From assembly GCF_003315035.1 (NCBI RefSeq), contig NZ_QNRE01000013.1, positions 1 through 64,000 of the forward strand: 64,000 nt of DNA, in the 5' to 3' direction. The stretch comes from Nocardia puris (GTDB lineage Bacteria; Actinomycetota; Actinomycetes; Mycobacteriales; Mycobacteriaceae). The notes under the pieces are model-generated. The model searched no databases and was not told the origin of the DNA. It saw nothing but the letters and a program-made list of their open reading frames with translations. The position numbers were made by a program, and so were the translations under genes. Below are positions 51,347-60,231 of this stretch, in pieces (position 1 is the first letter of the stretch; every line of letters starts with the position of its first letter).

Positions 51347-53026
51347 TTGAACAAGCCCGCCGCCGTGCTTACTCGCGGTCTCACCGCACGCCATATCCGC
51401 TTCATCGCGCTCGGGTCGGCCATCGGCACCGGGCTGTTCTACGGATCGGCGGAGGCGATCAATCGGGCGGGCCCGTCGGTGCTGCTGGCGTACCTGATCG
51501 GCGGCGCGGCGATCTACATCGTGCTGCGGGCGCTGGGCGAGATGGCGGTGAGCAATCCGGTCTCCGGCTCGTTCGGCGAGTACGCGACCAAACACCTCGG
51601 TCCGCTCGCCGGCTTCATGACCGGCTGGACCTACACCTTCGAGATGCTCATCGTCTGCCTCGCCGACGTCACCGCGTTCGGCGTGTACATGGGCTTCTGG
51701 TTCCCCGACGTCCCCCGCTGGATCTGGGTGCTCTCGATCATCTTCTTCATCGGCGCGCTCAACATGCTGCACGTGAAGGTGTTCGGCGAGGTGGAGTTCT
51801 GGTTCAGCCTGGTCAAGGTCGTCGCGATCCTCGCGATGATCGCGGGCGGCATCGCGATCCTGATCTTCGGCTTCGGCATGCACGACACCGGCACCGGCGT
51901 CAGCAATCTGTGGGCCGACGGCGGGTTCTTCCCCAACGGCATCGGCGGGTTCGTGCTGTGCTTCGCCATCGTGATGTTCGCCTTCGGCGGCACCGAGATC
52001 ATCGGCATCACCGCGGGCGAGGCCGAGAAGCCCGAGCGCACCATCCCCCGCGCCATCAACACCGTCCCGGTGCGCATCATGCTGTTCTACGTGCTCACCC
52101 TCGCCGTGATCATGGCGCTCAACCCGTGGCAGAGCATCGGCTCCGAGGGCAGCCCGTTCGTGCAGATCTTCCAGACGCTCGGCATCGGTCCCGCCGCGAC
52201 GGTGCTGAACATCGTGGTGATCACCGCGGCACTCTCGGCGATCAACAGCGACATCTTCGGCGCGGGGCGCATGATGTACGGCATGGCGCAGCGCGGGCAG
52301 GCGCCGGGGGTGATGCGGCAGGTCTCGCGGGGTGGCGTGCCGTGGATGACCGTCGTCATCATGACCGCGACGCTGCTGGTCGGCGTGCTGCTCAACGCCC
52401 TGATCCCGGACAAGGTGTTCCTGGTGATCGCCTCGCTGGCCACCTTCGCGACCATCTTCGTCTGGCTGATGATCCTGCTCTCGCACTACCGGTCGCGCCG
52501 CCGGATGAGCCCCGCCGAGGCCGCCGCGCTGAAGTTCCCGGTGCCGTTCTGGCCGTACGGGCAGCTGATCACCATCGGGTTCCTGGTGTTCGTGATCGTG
52601 GTGATCGCGTTCGACGCCGACAGCCGGGTGGCGCTGTTCGTCGGGGGCGGGTGGTTGGTGCTGCTGTGGTTGGCGTATCGGCGGTGGGTGCGGCCGCAGG
52701 GGGCTGCGGTGGTGTCGGGAGGCGGGGCCGGGTCGCCGGACGGCATGGTGGCCGCAGCCGTCGACGGCACCGTCGCATTCGACAGCACGCGCACCGCACC
52801 CGCCGACGTGGCCGACACCGCGAGCAGCGGCGATTCACCCGGGGGCGTCGTCGCCGCAGCCACCAATGGCACTGCGGCGCTGCACAACAAGACCGCGGCC
52901 GTCGACCTGACGTCCAGTGACATTTCGACGGCGTCCCCGGACTCCGCACCGCTACGCGGCGGCACCAGGGCCGCCGCCCGGCACGGGGCGACCGATGGCG
53001 ACCCGTCGATCCACGATCGCGTCTGA
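51347..53026 (+). CDS. APC-family amino acid permease, probable histidine transporter
   Basis: 559 residues from TTG 51347. AAT-family features: RHIRFIALGSAIGTGLFYGSA, GPSVLLAYLIGGAAIYIVLRALGEMAV, PVSGSFGEYATKHLGP and FAFGGTEIIGITAGEAEKPERTIPRAI, with twelve membrane helices ending near residue 445. A C-terminal tail of about 110 residues follows, rich in Ala, Ser, Thr, Gly and Asp, of low complexity and unlike the family, presumably cytoplasmic. The operator at its promoter and the hutH gene 40 bp downstream point to histidine uptake. Confidence 0.9.
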   Translation: MNKPAAVLTRGLTARHIRFIALGSAIGTGLFYGSAEAINRAGPSVLLAYLIGGAAIYIVLRALGEMAVSNPVSGSFGEYATKHLGPLAGFMTGWTYTFEMLIVCLADVTAFGVYMGFWFPDVPRWIWVLSIIFFIGALNMLHVKVFGEVEFWFSLVKVVAILAMIAGGIAILIFGFGMHDTGTGVSNLWADGGFFPNGIGGFVLCFAIVMFAFGGTEIIGITAGEAEKPERTIPRAINTVPVRIMLFYVLTLAVIMALNPWQSIGSEGSPFVQIFQTLGIGPAATVLNIVVITAALSAINSDIFGAGRMMYGMAQRGQAPGVMRQVSRGGVPWMTVVIMTATLLVGVLLNALIPDKVFLVIASLATFATIFVWLMILLSHYRSRRRMSPAEAAALKFPVPFWPYGQLITIGFLVFVIVVIAFDADSRVALFVGGGWLVLLWLAYRRWVRPQGAAVVSGGGAGSPDGMVAAAVDGTVAFDSTRTAPADVADTASSGDSPGGVVAAATNGTAALHNKTAAVDLTSSDISTASPDSAPLRGGTRAAARHGATDGDPSIHDRV

Positions 53027-53066
53027 ATTTTCCTGAACCACCGAGCATTTCGAACGGAGAGACATT

Positions 53067-54650
53067 GTGAGCATCGAAAGCCTGCCGCACGCCCGGCATT
53101 CCGCGGACGCCGGCGAGCCGGTCATCGTCGGGACCGGTCCGGTGTCGCCGGAGGACGTGGTGCGCGTCGCCAGGGGCGGCGCCGGGGTGGTGCTGTCCGA
53201 GGAGGCGCTGGCCGCGATCGGCGAGAGCCGCAAGCGGATCGAGGCGCTGGCCGCCGATCCCAAACCGGTGTACGGGGTTTCGACCGGATTCGGCGCGCTC
53301 GCCGTCCGTCACATTCCGCTGGAGCTGCGTAAGCAGTTGCAGCGGAGCTTGGTTCGCTCGCACGCGGCCGGGTCGGGGCCCGAGGTGGAGCGCGAGGTGG
53401 TGCGCGCGCTGATGCTGCTGCGGCTCTCGACGCTGGCGACCGGGCGCACCGGCGTGCGGCCGGAGGTGGCGCGGATCTACGCCGCGCTGCTCACCGCCGG
53501 CATCACCCCGGTGGTGCACGAATACGGCAGCCTCGGGTGTTCCGGCGATCTCGCGCCGCTGGCGCACGTGGCGCTCGCGGTGATCGGCGAGGGCACGGTG
53601 CGCGACGCCGACGGCGAACTCCTGCCCGCCGCACAGGCTTTGGCGGCCGCCGGGATCGAGCCCGTCGAGCTGGCGGAGAAGGAGGGGCTGGCGCTGATCA
53701 ACGGCACCGACGGCATGCTCGGCATGCTGGTGCTGGCCTGTCACGACCTGCGCCGCCTGCTGCGCCTGGCCGATGTGACCGCGTCGATGAGCGTGGAGGC
53801 GCTGATGGGCACCGACAAGGTGTTCGCCGCCGATCTGCAAGCGCTGCGCCCGCATCCCGGCCAGGCCGCCGCGGCCGCGAACATGACTCGGCTGCTTCAT
53901 GATTCGGCGATCATAGCGAGTCACGCGACGCCGGACTGCACCGTCGTGCAGGACGCCTACTCGCTGCGGTGCGCACCGCAGGTGGCCGGCGGCGCGCGCG
54001 ACACCCTCGCGCACGCCGAGCGTGTCGCCGCGTGGGAATTGGCCAGCGCCGTCGACAATCCGGTGGTCACGCTGGACGGGCGCGTCGAATCCAACGGCAA
54101 CTTCCACGGCGCGCCGGTCGCGTACGTGCTGGACTTCCTCGCCATCGTGGTCGCCGACCTCGCCAGCATCAGCGAGCGCCGCACCGACCGTTTCCTCGAC
54201 AAGGCCCGCAACCACGGCCTGCCGCCGTTCCTCGCCGACGATCCGGGCGTCGACAGCGGCCACATGATCGCCCAGTACACCCAGGCCGCCATCGTCTCGG
54301 AGCTCAAGCGCCTCGCCGCACCCGCCAGCGCGGATTCGATTCCGTCCTCGGCGATGCAGGAGGACCACGTGTCGATGGGGTGGTCCGCGGCCCGCAAACT
54401 CCGCCGCGCGCTCGACGGGTTGACGCGCGTCCTCGCCATCGAAGCGCTCACCGCCGCCCGCGCCCTCGACCTGCGCGCTCCCCTCACCCCCTCCCCCGCC
54501 ACCGCCGCCGTCCGCGCGGTGCTGCGCGAACGCGTGGCCGGGCCGGGGACGGACCGCTACCTCGCACCCGAAATCGAAGCGGCCGTGGAACTCGCCGCCT
54601 CCGGCGCCCTCGTCGCGGGCGCGGAGTCGGTGGTCGGCCCACTCGACTGA
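53067..54650 (+). CDS. hutH: Histidine ammonia-lyase
   Basis: 527 residues from ATG 53067 (ACGGAGAG upstream). PVYGVSTGFGALA carries the catalytic Tyr (69), GSLGCSGDLAPLAHVAL holds the tripeptide that forms the MIO cofactor (Cys158-Ser159-Gly160), and INGTDGMLGML, QDAYSLRCAPQV, NFHGAPVAYVLD, SADSIPSSAMQEDHVSMG are all diagnostic. It removes ammonia from L-histidine to give trans-urocanate. The MIO triad is CSG rather than the more familiar ASG; I recall the same in Streptomyces enzymes. It is probably transcribed with the permease. Confidence 0.97.
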   Translation: MSIESLPHARHSADAGEPVIVGTGPVSPEDVVRVARGGAGVVLSEEALAAIGESRKRIEALAADPKPVYGVSTGFGALAVRHIPLELRKQLQRSLVRSHAAGSGPEVEREVVRALMLLRLSTLATGRTGVRPEVARIYAALLTAGITPVVHEYGSLGCSGDLAPLAHVALAVIGEGTVRDADGELLPAAQALAAAGIEPVELAEKEGLALINGTDGMLGMLVLACHDLRRLLRLADVTASMSVEALMGTDKVFAADLQALRPHPGQAAAAANMTRLLHDSAIIASHATPDCTVVQDAYSLRCAPQVAGGARDTLAHAERVAAWELASAVDNPVVTLDGRVESNGNFHGAPVAYVLDFLAIVVADLASISERRTDRFLDKARNHGLPPFLADDPGVDSGHMIAQYTQAAIVSELKRLAAPASADSIPSSAMQEDHVSMGWSAARKLRRALDGLTRVLAIEALTAARALDLRAPLTPSPATAAVRAVLRERVAGPGTDRYLAPEIEAAVELAASGALVAGAESVVGPLD

Positions 54651-54663
54651 CCCCCACCGCACG

Positions 54664-54696
54664 AAACGGCCGACGGCACAACGCCGCCGGCCGTTT
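54664..54696 (+). terminator. Terminator after hutH
   Basis: AAACGGCCGACGGC (54664-54677) pairs with GCCGCCGGCCGTTT (54683-54696) with a single mismatch, 14 bp after the hutH stop. Confidence 0.75.
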
Positions 54697-54732
54697 ACGT
54701 CTGCGATCCAGCGTGCTCCCGGCGCCCACCCG

Positions 54733-54966
54733 CTAGACGGCGACGATGTTCAGCAGCGGACCGAATCCCTTGAAGTCGCCGGGATGCCGGGGAGGCAGCG
54801 GCAATGCGTGCCACTCCGCATAGTCGATGCGCGGAATACGCGCACTGGTGCGCGCGAGCTCGGAAACCGGAACGAACCCCCGCCAGGAGAGTGGCTTGAG
54901 TTCGGCTACCGGTTGACCGTCCCGCGTGATCGTGAAACTCTCGCCGGCCTCGACCGCGGCGCACCC
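54733..54966 (-). pseudogene. N-terminally truncated Phd/YefM-type antitoxin, no toxin
   Basis: The frame reads AAVEAGESFTITRDGQPVAE, LKPLSWRGFVPVSELAR and IDYAEWHALPLPP to the stop at 54733. EAGESFTITRDGxPVAxLxP is the hallmark of Phd antitoxins upstream of VapC toxins. The about 15 residues that normally open the protein are missing: upstream the frame runs into the hutU terminator with no proper start. No PIN-domain toxin gene lies next to it. A relic of a type II module. Confidence 0.6.
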
Positions 54967-54978
54967 ACAACAGAACAA

Positions 54979-55006
54979 CCCCGGAACCGTCCATACGGTT
55001 CCGGGG
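54979..55006 (-). terminator. Terminator after hutU
   Basis: CCCCGGAACCGT (54979-54990) and ACGGTTCCGGGG (54995-55006) form a perfect 12-bp stem with a 4-base loop, followed on the minus strand by TTGTTCTGTTG, 17 bp after the hutU stop. Confidence 0.85.
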
Positions 55007-55022
55007 TCGCGAACTACCGAAC

Positions 55023-56687
55023 TCAGCTCTCCCACATGGGAATACGTACCCCACGCTCACGCGCCACATCCGCGGCGTGCTCATACCCCGCGTCGACGTG
55101 GCGGATGACGCCCATACCCGGGTCGTTGGTGAGCACGCGCTCGAGCTTCTCGGCGGCCAGCGGCGTGCCGTCGGCGATGCAGACCTGGCCGGCGTGGATC
55201 GAGCGGCCCATGCCGACGCCGCCGCCGTGGTGCAGCGACACCCAGGAGGCGCCGGAGGCGGTGTTGAGCAGGGCGTTGAGCAGGGGCCAGTCGGCGATGG
55301 CGTCGGAGCCGTCGCGCATGGCCTCGGTTTCGCGGTACGGGGAGGCGACCGAACCGGAGTCGAGGTGGTCGCGGCCGATGGCGACGGGGGCGGAAAGTTC
55401 GCCGGAGGCCACCATCTCGTTGAATTTCAGTCCGGCGCGGTGCCTTTCGCCGTAGCCGAGCCAGCAGATGCGGGCGGGCAGTCCCTCGAACTTCACCTTC
55501 TCCCCCGCCATGGTGATCCACCGCTTCAGGTGCTCGTTCTCGGGGAAGAGTTCGAGGATGGCGCGGTCGGTGGCGGCGATGTCCTTCGGGTCGCCGGAGA
55601 GCGCCGCCCAGCGAAACGGGCCGAGCCCCTCCTCGAACAGCGGCCGGATGTAGGCGGGCACGAAGCCGGGGAACTCGAACGCGCGGTCGTAGCCGCCCTT
55701 GCGCGCCTCGTCGCGAATGGAGTTGCCGTAGTCGAACACCTCGGCGCCCTTGTCCAGGAACCCAACCATCGCCTCGACGTGCTTGGCCATCGACGCCTGC
55801 GCCTGCTCGGTGAACCACACCGGGTCCTGCTCGGCCTTGCGGTGCCAATCCTCCAGTGCCACACCGAGAGGCAAGTAGGAGAGCGGGTCGTGCGCAGAGG
55901 TCTGGTCGGTGACGATGTCGATGGGCGCGTCCATCGCCAGCAGCCGCGGAAACACCTCGGCGGCGTTGCCGACCAGGCCGATCGACAGCGGCGTCCGCGC
56001 GTCGCGCGCCTCCACGGCGCGGCGCAGTGCCTCGTCCAGCGAGTCGGCCTTGGTGTCGAGGTAGCCGTGCGCGATGCGCCGGTCGATGCGGGCGGGATCG
56101 ACGTCCACGCAGATCGCCACGCCCTCGTTCATGGTCACCGCGAGCGGCTGCGCGCCACCCATGCCGCCCATCCCGGCGGTCAAGGTGATGGTGCCGGCCA
56201 AGGTGCCGCCGAAACGCTTGCGCGCCACCGCGCCGAAGGTCTCGTAGGTGCCCTGGAGGATGCCCTGGCTGCCGATGTAGATCCACGACCCGGCGGTCAT
56301 CTGGCCGTACATGATCAGGCCGAGCTGTTCGAGCTTGCGGAACTCCTCCCAATTGGCCCAGTCGCCCACCAGGTTCGAGTTCGCCAGCAGCACGCGCGGC
56401 GCCCACTCGTGGGTGCGGAACACGCCCACCGGTTTGCCGGACTGCACGAGCAGTGTCTCATCGGATTTCAGCGTCTTCAGCGTCCGCACGATCGCGTCGA
56501 ACGCCGCCCAGTCGCGCGCGGCCTTGCCGGTGCCGCCGTAGACCACCAGGTCGTCGGGGCGCTCGGCCACGTCGGGATCGAGGTTGTTCATCAGCATCCG
56601 CAGCGCGCCCTCCTGCTGCCAGCCGAGCGTGCTCAGCTCGCTGCCGCGGCTCGCGGACACCGGACGGGGGCCGGGGACGTCGCTCAT
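55023..56687 (-). CDS. hutU: Urocanate hydratase
   Basis: 554 residues from ATG 56687 (TGAGGAGAG upstream). The urocanase signatures are clear: LLVQSGKPVGVFRTHEWAP, MYGQMTAGSWIYIGSQGILQGTYET, the NAD-binding GMGGMGGAQPLAVTMN, FDYGNSIRDEARKGGY and the active-site region ICWLGYGERHRAGL. It hydrates urocanate to imidazolone propionate using tightly bound NAD+ as electrophile. It is on its own transcript, divergent from the glutamate dehydrogenase gene, with a HutC-type operator between them. Confidence 0.97.
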   Translation of the reverse strand: MSDVPGPRPVSASRGSELSTLGWQQEGALRMLMNNLDPDVAERPDDLVVYGGTGKAARDWAAFDAIVRTLKTLKSDETLLVQSGKPVGVFRTHEWAPRVLLANSNLVGDWANWEEFRKLEQLGLIMYGQMTAGSWIYIGSQGILQGTYETFGAVARKRFGGTLAGTITLTAGMGGMGGAQPLAVTMNEGVAICVDVDPARIDRRIAHGYLDTKADSLDEALRRAVEARDARTPLSIGLVGNAAEVFPRLLAMDAPIDIVTDQTSAHDPLSYLPLGVALEDWHRKAEQDPVWFTEQAQASMAKHVEAMVGFLDKGAEVFDYGNSIRDEARKGGYDRAFEFPGFVPAYIRPLFEEGLGPFRWAALSGDPKDIAATDRAILELFPENEHLKRWITMAGEKVKFEGLPARICWLGYGERHRAGLKFNEMVASGELSAPVAIGRDHLDSGSVASPYRETEAMRDGSDAIADWPLLNALLNTASGASWVSLHHGGGVGMGRSIHAGQVCIADGTPLAAEKLERVLTNDPGMGVIRHVDAGYEHAADVARERGVRIPMWES

Positions 56688-56758
56688 GAGTCTCTCCTCA
56701 CATGTGGTTACGGCTAACACCGAGTCTGTGGTCCGGGTCACGAAAATCCGGGGATACG

Positions 56759-56790
56759 TGTATAGTCCTGTATATACAACTAACTGTCAA
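56759..56790. promoter_or_regulatory. hutU/gdh intergenic promoter with HutC operator
   Basis: TGTATATACA (56769-56778) is identical to the site at 51153. On the minus strand TTGACA (56790-56785) and TATACA (56764-56759) flank it with a 20-base spacer, longer than ideal, driving hutU. A TATAGT (56761-56766) in plus orientation could serve gdh. The segment around the operator closely resembles that at 51151-51173, including CTGTCAAGCG beside it. Confidence 0.75.
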
Positions 56791-56835
56791 GCGAGCCGGG
56801 CGGACGCGGTGGCGCCTCCGCCGGAAGGTAGTGAC

Positions 56836-59800
56836 ATGAAGGCGACTTCGACGGATTCGGCCGCGGCCCCGCAGGTCCGCGAGCGCGACACCTGGGACGA
56901 GCGATTCCTCGCGGGCAGCACCCTGGACCGCGACCGCGCGCTGCACTACACGTCCGCGATACCCGCGGGCTATAAGCAGGATCGCGATCCCGAGCGCGCC
57001 ACCGACGACGTCACCCGTCTCGAAGGGCTCACACCCGATGCGCTGGACTTGCGACTCGAACGCGCGGCAGACACCTCGGGCGAATGGCGGCTGACGCTCT
57101 ACGTCGGCGGCCGCGCGCTCACCCTCAGCGAAGTGCTGCCGATTCTCCAGAGCCTCGGCGTCGAAGTCCTCGACGAGCGCCCCTACACCGTCGCGAACAG
57201 CGCGGGCGTCACCTGCCGGATCTACGAGTTCACGCTGCGCTACCCGGCAAGATCGTTGCCCGAACCTCTGGACGAGCGCGATTTCGCCGAGCGCTTCACC
57301 ACCGCGTGCGCCGCGATCTGGCACGGCCGGGCCGAGGCGGACAGTTTCAACGAGCTGGTGGCCCGCGCGGGCCTGAACTGGCGGCAGGTCGCGGTGCTGC
57401 GCGCCTACGCGAACTACCTGCGCCAGGGCGGTCTGCCGTACAGCCGGACCCATATCGCCACGGTACTCGGCGAACATCGCGCCCTGGTGCACCGTCTGAT
57501 CGAGCTGTTCGAGGTGTCGTTCGATCCCGAGCGCGTCGACCCGGCGGCGGCCGGCGACCTGACCGCCACCCTGGACGACGAGATCGCCGCCGTCCCCGGA
57601 CTCGACGCCGACCGCATCCTGCGCGCCTACCGCAACGCCCTGGCGGCCACCCTGCGCACCAACTTCTACCGCGACGTCACCGAGGGCCGGGAATGCTTGT
57701 CGTTCAAGCTCGATCCCCGCCGCATTCCCGAATTGCCGCTGCCGCGGCCGCATTTCGAGATCTACGTCTACTCGCCGCGGGTCGAGGGCGTGCACATGCG
57801 GTTCGGCAAGGTGGCGCGCGGCGGGTTGCGCTGGTCGGATCGCAAGGAGGACTTCCGGACCGAGGTGCTGGGCCTGGCGAAGGCGCAGGCGGTGAAGAAC
57901 GCGGTGATCGTCCCGGTCGGGGCGAAGGGCGGATTCGTGGTGAAGCGTCCGCCAGCGCCCACCGGTGACGCCGCCGCCGATCGAGAAGCGCTGCGCGAGG
58001 AAGGGATTCGCTGCTACCGCACGTTCATCGGCGGACTGCTCGACCTCACCGACAACGTGGATCTGGCGAACGGCGCGGTGCTTCCCCCGGCGCGGGTGGT
58101 GCGTCGCGACGGCGACGACAGCTACCTCGTCGTCGCCGCGGACAAGGGCACCGCCACCTTCTCCGACCTCGCCAACGAGGTCGCCGCCGAATACGGGTTC
58201 TGGCTCGGCGACGCGTTCGCCTCCGGCGGCTCGGTCGGCTACGACCACAAGGCGCTCGGCATCACCGCCAAGGGCGCGTGGCGCAGCGTGCGGCGGCACT
58301 TCCGCGAGCTCGGAATCGATACGCAGGCAAAGGATTTCACGGTCGCCGGGATCGGCGACATGAGCGGGGACGTGTTCGGCAACGGCATGCTGTGCAGCCC
58401 GCACATCCGGTTGGTCGCGGCGTTCGACCACCGGCACATCTTCCTCGACCCCGATCCCGACGCCGCGAGGTCGTTCGCCGAGCGGGCGCGGCTGTTCGCG
58501 CTGCCCCGCTCGTCGTGGGCCGACTACGCGCCCGAGCTGATCAGCCCGGGTGGCGGCGTCTGGGAGCGCACCGCCAAGGCCGTGCCGATCGCGCCGCAGG
58601 TGCGCGCGGCGCTCGGGCTGGCCGACGGCGTCACGACACTGACGCCGCCGGAGCTGGTGCGCGCGATCCTCTGCGCTCCCGTCGACCTGCTCTGGAACGG
58701 TGGCATCGGCACCTACGTCAAGGCGGCCACCGAATCCCACCTGGACGTGGGCGACAAGGGCAACGACGCGGTGCGGGTGGACGGCGCGCAGCTGCGCGCC
58801 CGCGTGGTGGGCGAGGGCGGCAATCTGGGGTTCACCCAGCTGGGCCGCATCGAATTCGCCCGCGCGGGCGGGCGGATCAACACCGACGCGCTGGACAACT
58901 CCGCCGGTGTGGACTGCTCCGATCACGAGGTCAATATCAAGATCCTGCTGGACGGACTGGTCGGCTCCGGACGCCTGGACGCGGCGGCGCGCAACGCGCT
59001 GCTGGCGGAGACGGCCGGGGAGGTCTCGCGACTCGTCTTGGCCGACAACGAATCCCAGAACGAACTCATGGGCACCGGCCGGGCGCGCGCGGCCGCGACG
59101 CTGGCCGTGCACGGGCGGCTGATCGAACAACTGGAGGCCACCCGGGGGCTGGACCGCACGCTCGAGGCGCTGCCCACCAAGAAGGAGATCGCGGCGCGCC
59201 GCAAGGCCGGGCAGGGGCTGACCTCCCCGGAACTCGCCACGCTGCTCGCGCACGTCAAGCTCGCGCTCGCGGCGGATCTGCTGGCCGGCGACCTGCCCGA
59301 CAGCGCCGCCTTCGCCGACGACCTCGCCGCCTACTTCCCCGCGCGCCTGCGCGAGAACTACGCCGACGCCATCGCCGCGCATCCGCTGCGCCGCGAGATC
59401 GTCGCGACCGTGCTCACCAACACCGTCGTCGACCACGGCGGCATCACCTACGCCTACCGGCTCGCCGAGGAATCCGGGGCCGACAACGCCGACGCCGTGC
59501 GCGCGTTCGCGGTGGTGGCGGCGGTCTTCGACCTGCCCGCGCTGTGGCGCGACATCCGCGCCGCCGGCCTGAGCGCCGACCTCACCGACGAACTGATCGT
59601 GCTCAGCAGGCGGCTGCTGGACCGGGGCGCGCGCTGGATGCTGACGCAGCGGCCGCAACCCCTCGCCGTCGGCGCGGAGATCCGCCGGTTCTGCGACACC
59701 GTCGCCGCGCTCACCCCGCACATCGCAAGCTGGCTGACGGGTCGCGACGCCGAATCGCTCGCCGCGCGCACCGACGCCTTGACCGCGCGCGGCGTGCCCG

Positions 59801-60231
59801 CGGACCTCGCCCGACGGCTCGCGCTGCTGCTCGACCAGTTCGCGCTGCTCGACATCATCGAGGTCGCCGAATTGTCCGGGCGCCCACCGCGGGACGTGGC
59901 CGAGGTGTACTACCTGCTCGGCGACCGGCTCGAGGTGGTGCCGCACCTGGTCGCGGTGTCGCGACTGGAACGCGGCACGAAATGGAACGCGCTCGCCCGC
60001 GTGGCGCTGCGCGACGAGCTGTACGCCACCGCCCGCGCCATCTGCCGGGACGTGCTGCTCGACAGCGATCCCGGCGAGCCGGCCGAACCCGTGGTGGGCC
60101 GGTGGGAGCAGCGCAGCGCCGCCCGGCTGGACCGCACCCGGCGCATCCTCGGCGCGATCGCCGAATCGGGCGAGGACGATCTGGCGGCGTTGTCGGTCGC
60201 GACCCGGCAACTGCGGGCGCTGGTGCGATGA
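56836..60231 (+). CDS. gdh: NAD-dependent glutamate dehydrogenase, short form
   Basis: 1131 residues from ATG 56836. It belongs to the large bacterial NAD-GDH family (Bac_GDH): VEGVHMRFGKVARGGLRWSD, RKEDFRTEVLGLAKAQAVKNA, VIVPVGAKGGFVVKRPP with the catalytic Lys near 363, DFTVAGIGDMSGDVFGNGML, NGGIGTYVKAATESH, GEGGNLGFTQLGRIEFA and NTDALDNSAGVDCSDHEVNIK. The usual members have about 1600 residues with a 400-450 residue ACT-like N-terminal part; here it is missing, as in the 115-kDa subgroup. It converts glutamate to 2-oxoglutarate, NH3 and NADH. Placed beside hutU and overlapping hutC, it appears dedicated to histidine-derived glutamate. Confidence 0.92.
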   Translation: MKATSTDSAAAPQVRERDTWDERFLAGSTLDRDRALHYTSAIPAGYKQDRDPERATDDVTRLEGLTPDALDLRLERAADTSGEWRLTLYVGGRALTLSEVLPILQSLGVEVLDERPYTVANSAGVTCRIYEFTLRYPARSLPEPLDERDFAERFTTACAAIWHGRAEADSFNELVARAGLNWRQVAVLRAYANYLRQGGLPYSRTHIATVLGEHRALVHRLIELFEVSFDPERVDPAAAGDLTATLDDEIAAVPGLDADRILRAYRNALAATLRTNFYRDVTEGRECLSFKLDPRRIPELPLPRPHFEIYVYSPRVEGVHMRFGKVARGGLRWSDRKEDFRTEVLGLAKAQAVKNAVIVPVGAKGGFVVKRPPAPTGDAAADREALREEGIRCYRTFIGGLLDLTDNVDLANGAVLPPARVVRRDGDDSYLVVAADKGTATFSDLANEVAAEYGFWLGDAFASGGSVGYDHKALGITAKGAWRSVRRHFRELGIDTQAKDFTVAGIGDMSGDVFGNGMLCSPHIRLVAAFDHRHIFLDPDPDAARSFAERARLFALPRSSWADYAPELISPGGGVWERTAKAVPIAPQVRAALGLADGVTTLTPPELVRAILCAPVDLLWNGGIGTYVKAATESHLDVGDKGNDAVRVDGAQLRARVVGEGGNLGFTQLGRIEFARAGGRINTDALDNSAGVDCSDHEVNIKILLDGLVGSGRLDAAARNALLAETAGEVSRLVLADNESQNELMGTGRARAAATLAVHGRLIEQLEATRGLDRTLEALPTKKEIAARRKAGQGLTSPELATLLAHVKLALAADLLAGDLPDSAAFADDLAAYFPARLRENYADAIAAHPLRREIVATVLTNTVVDHGGITYAYRLAEESGADNADAVRAFAVVAAVFDLPALWRDIRAAGLSADLTDELIVLSRRLLDRGARWMLTQRPQPLAVGAEIRRFCDTVAALTPHIASWLTGRDAESLAARTDALTARGVPADLARRLALLLDQFALLDIIEVAELSGRPPRDVAEVYYLLGDRLEVVPHLVAVSRLERGTKWNALARVALRDELYATARAICRDVLLDSDPGEPAEPVVGRWEQRSAARLDRTRRILGAIAESGEDDLAALSVATRQLRALVR

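Noticed and set aside
58278..60227. Long N-terminal extension of the GntR frame into gdh
   Set aside because: This part is an Arg-rich alternative frame of gdh. The regulator starts at 60228 where GntR homology begins and the ATGA overlap lies.
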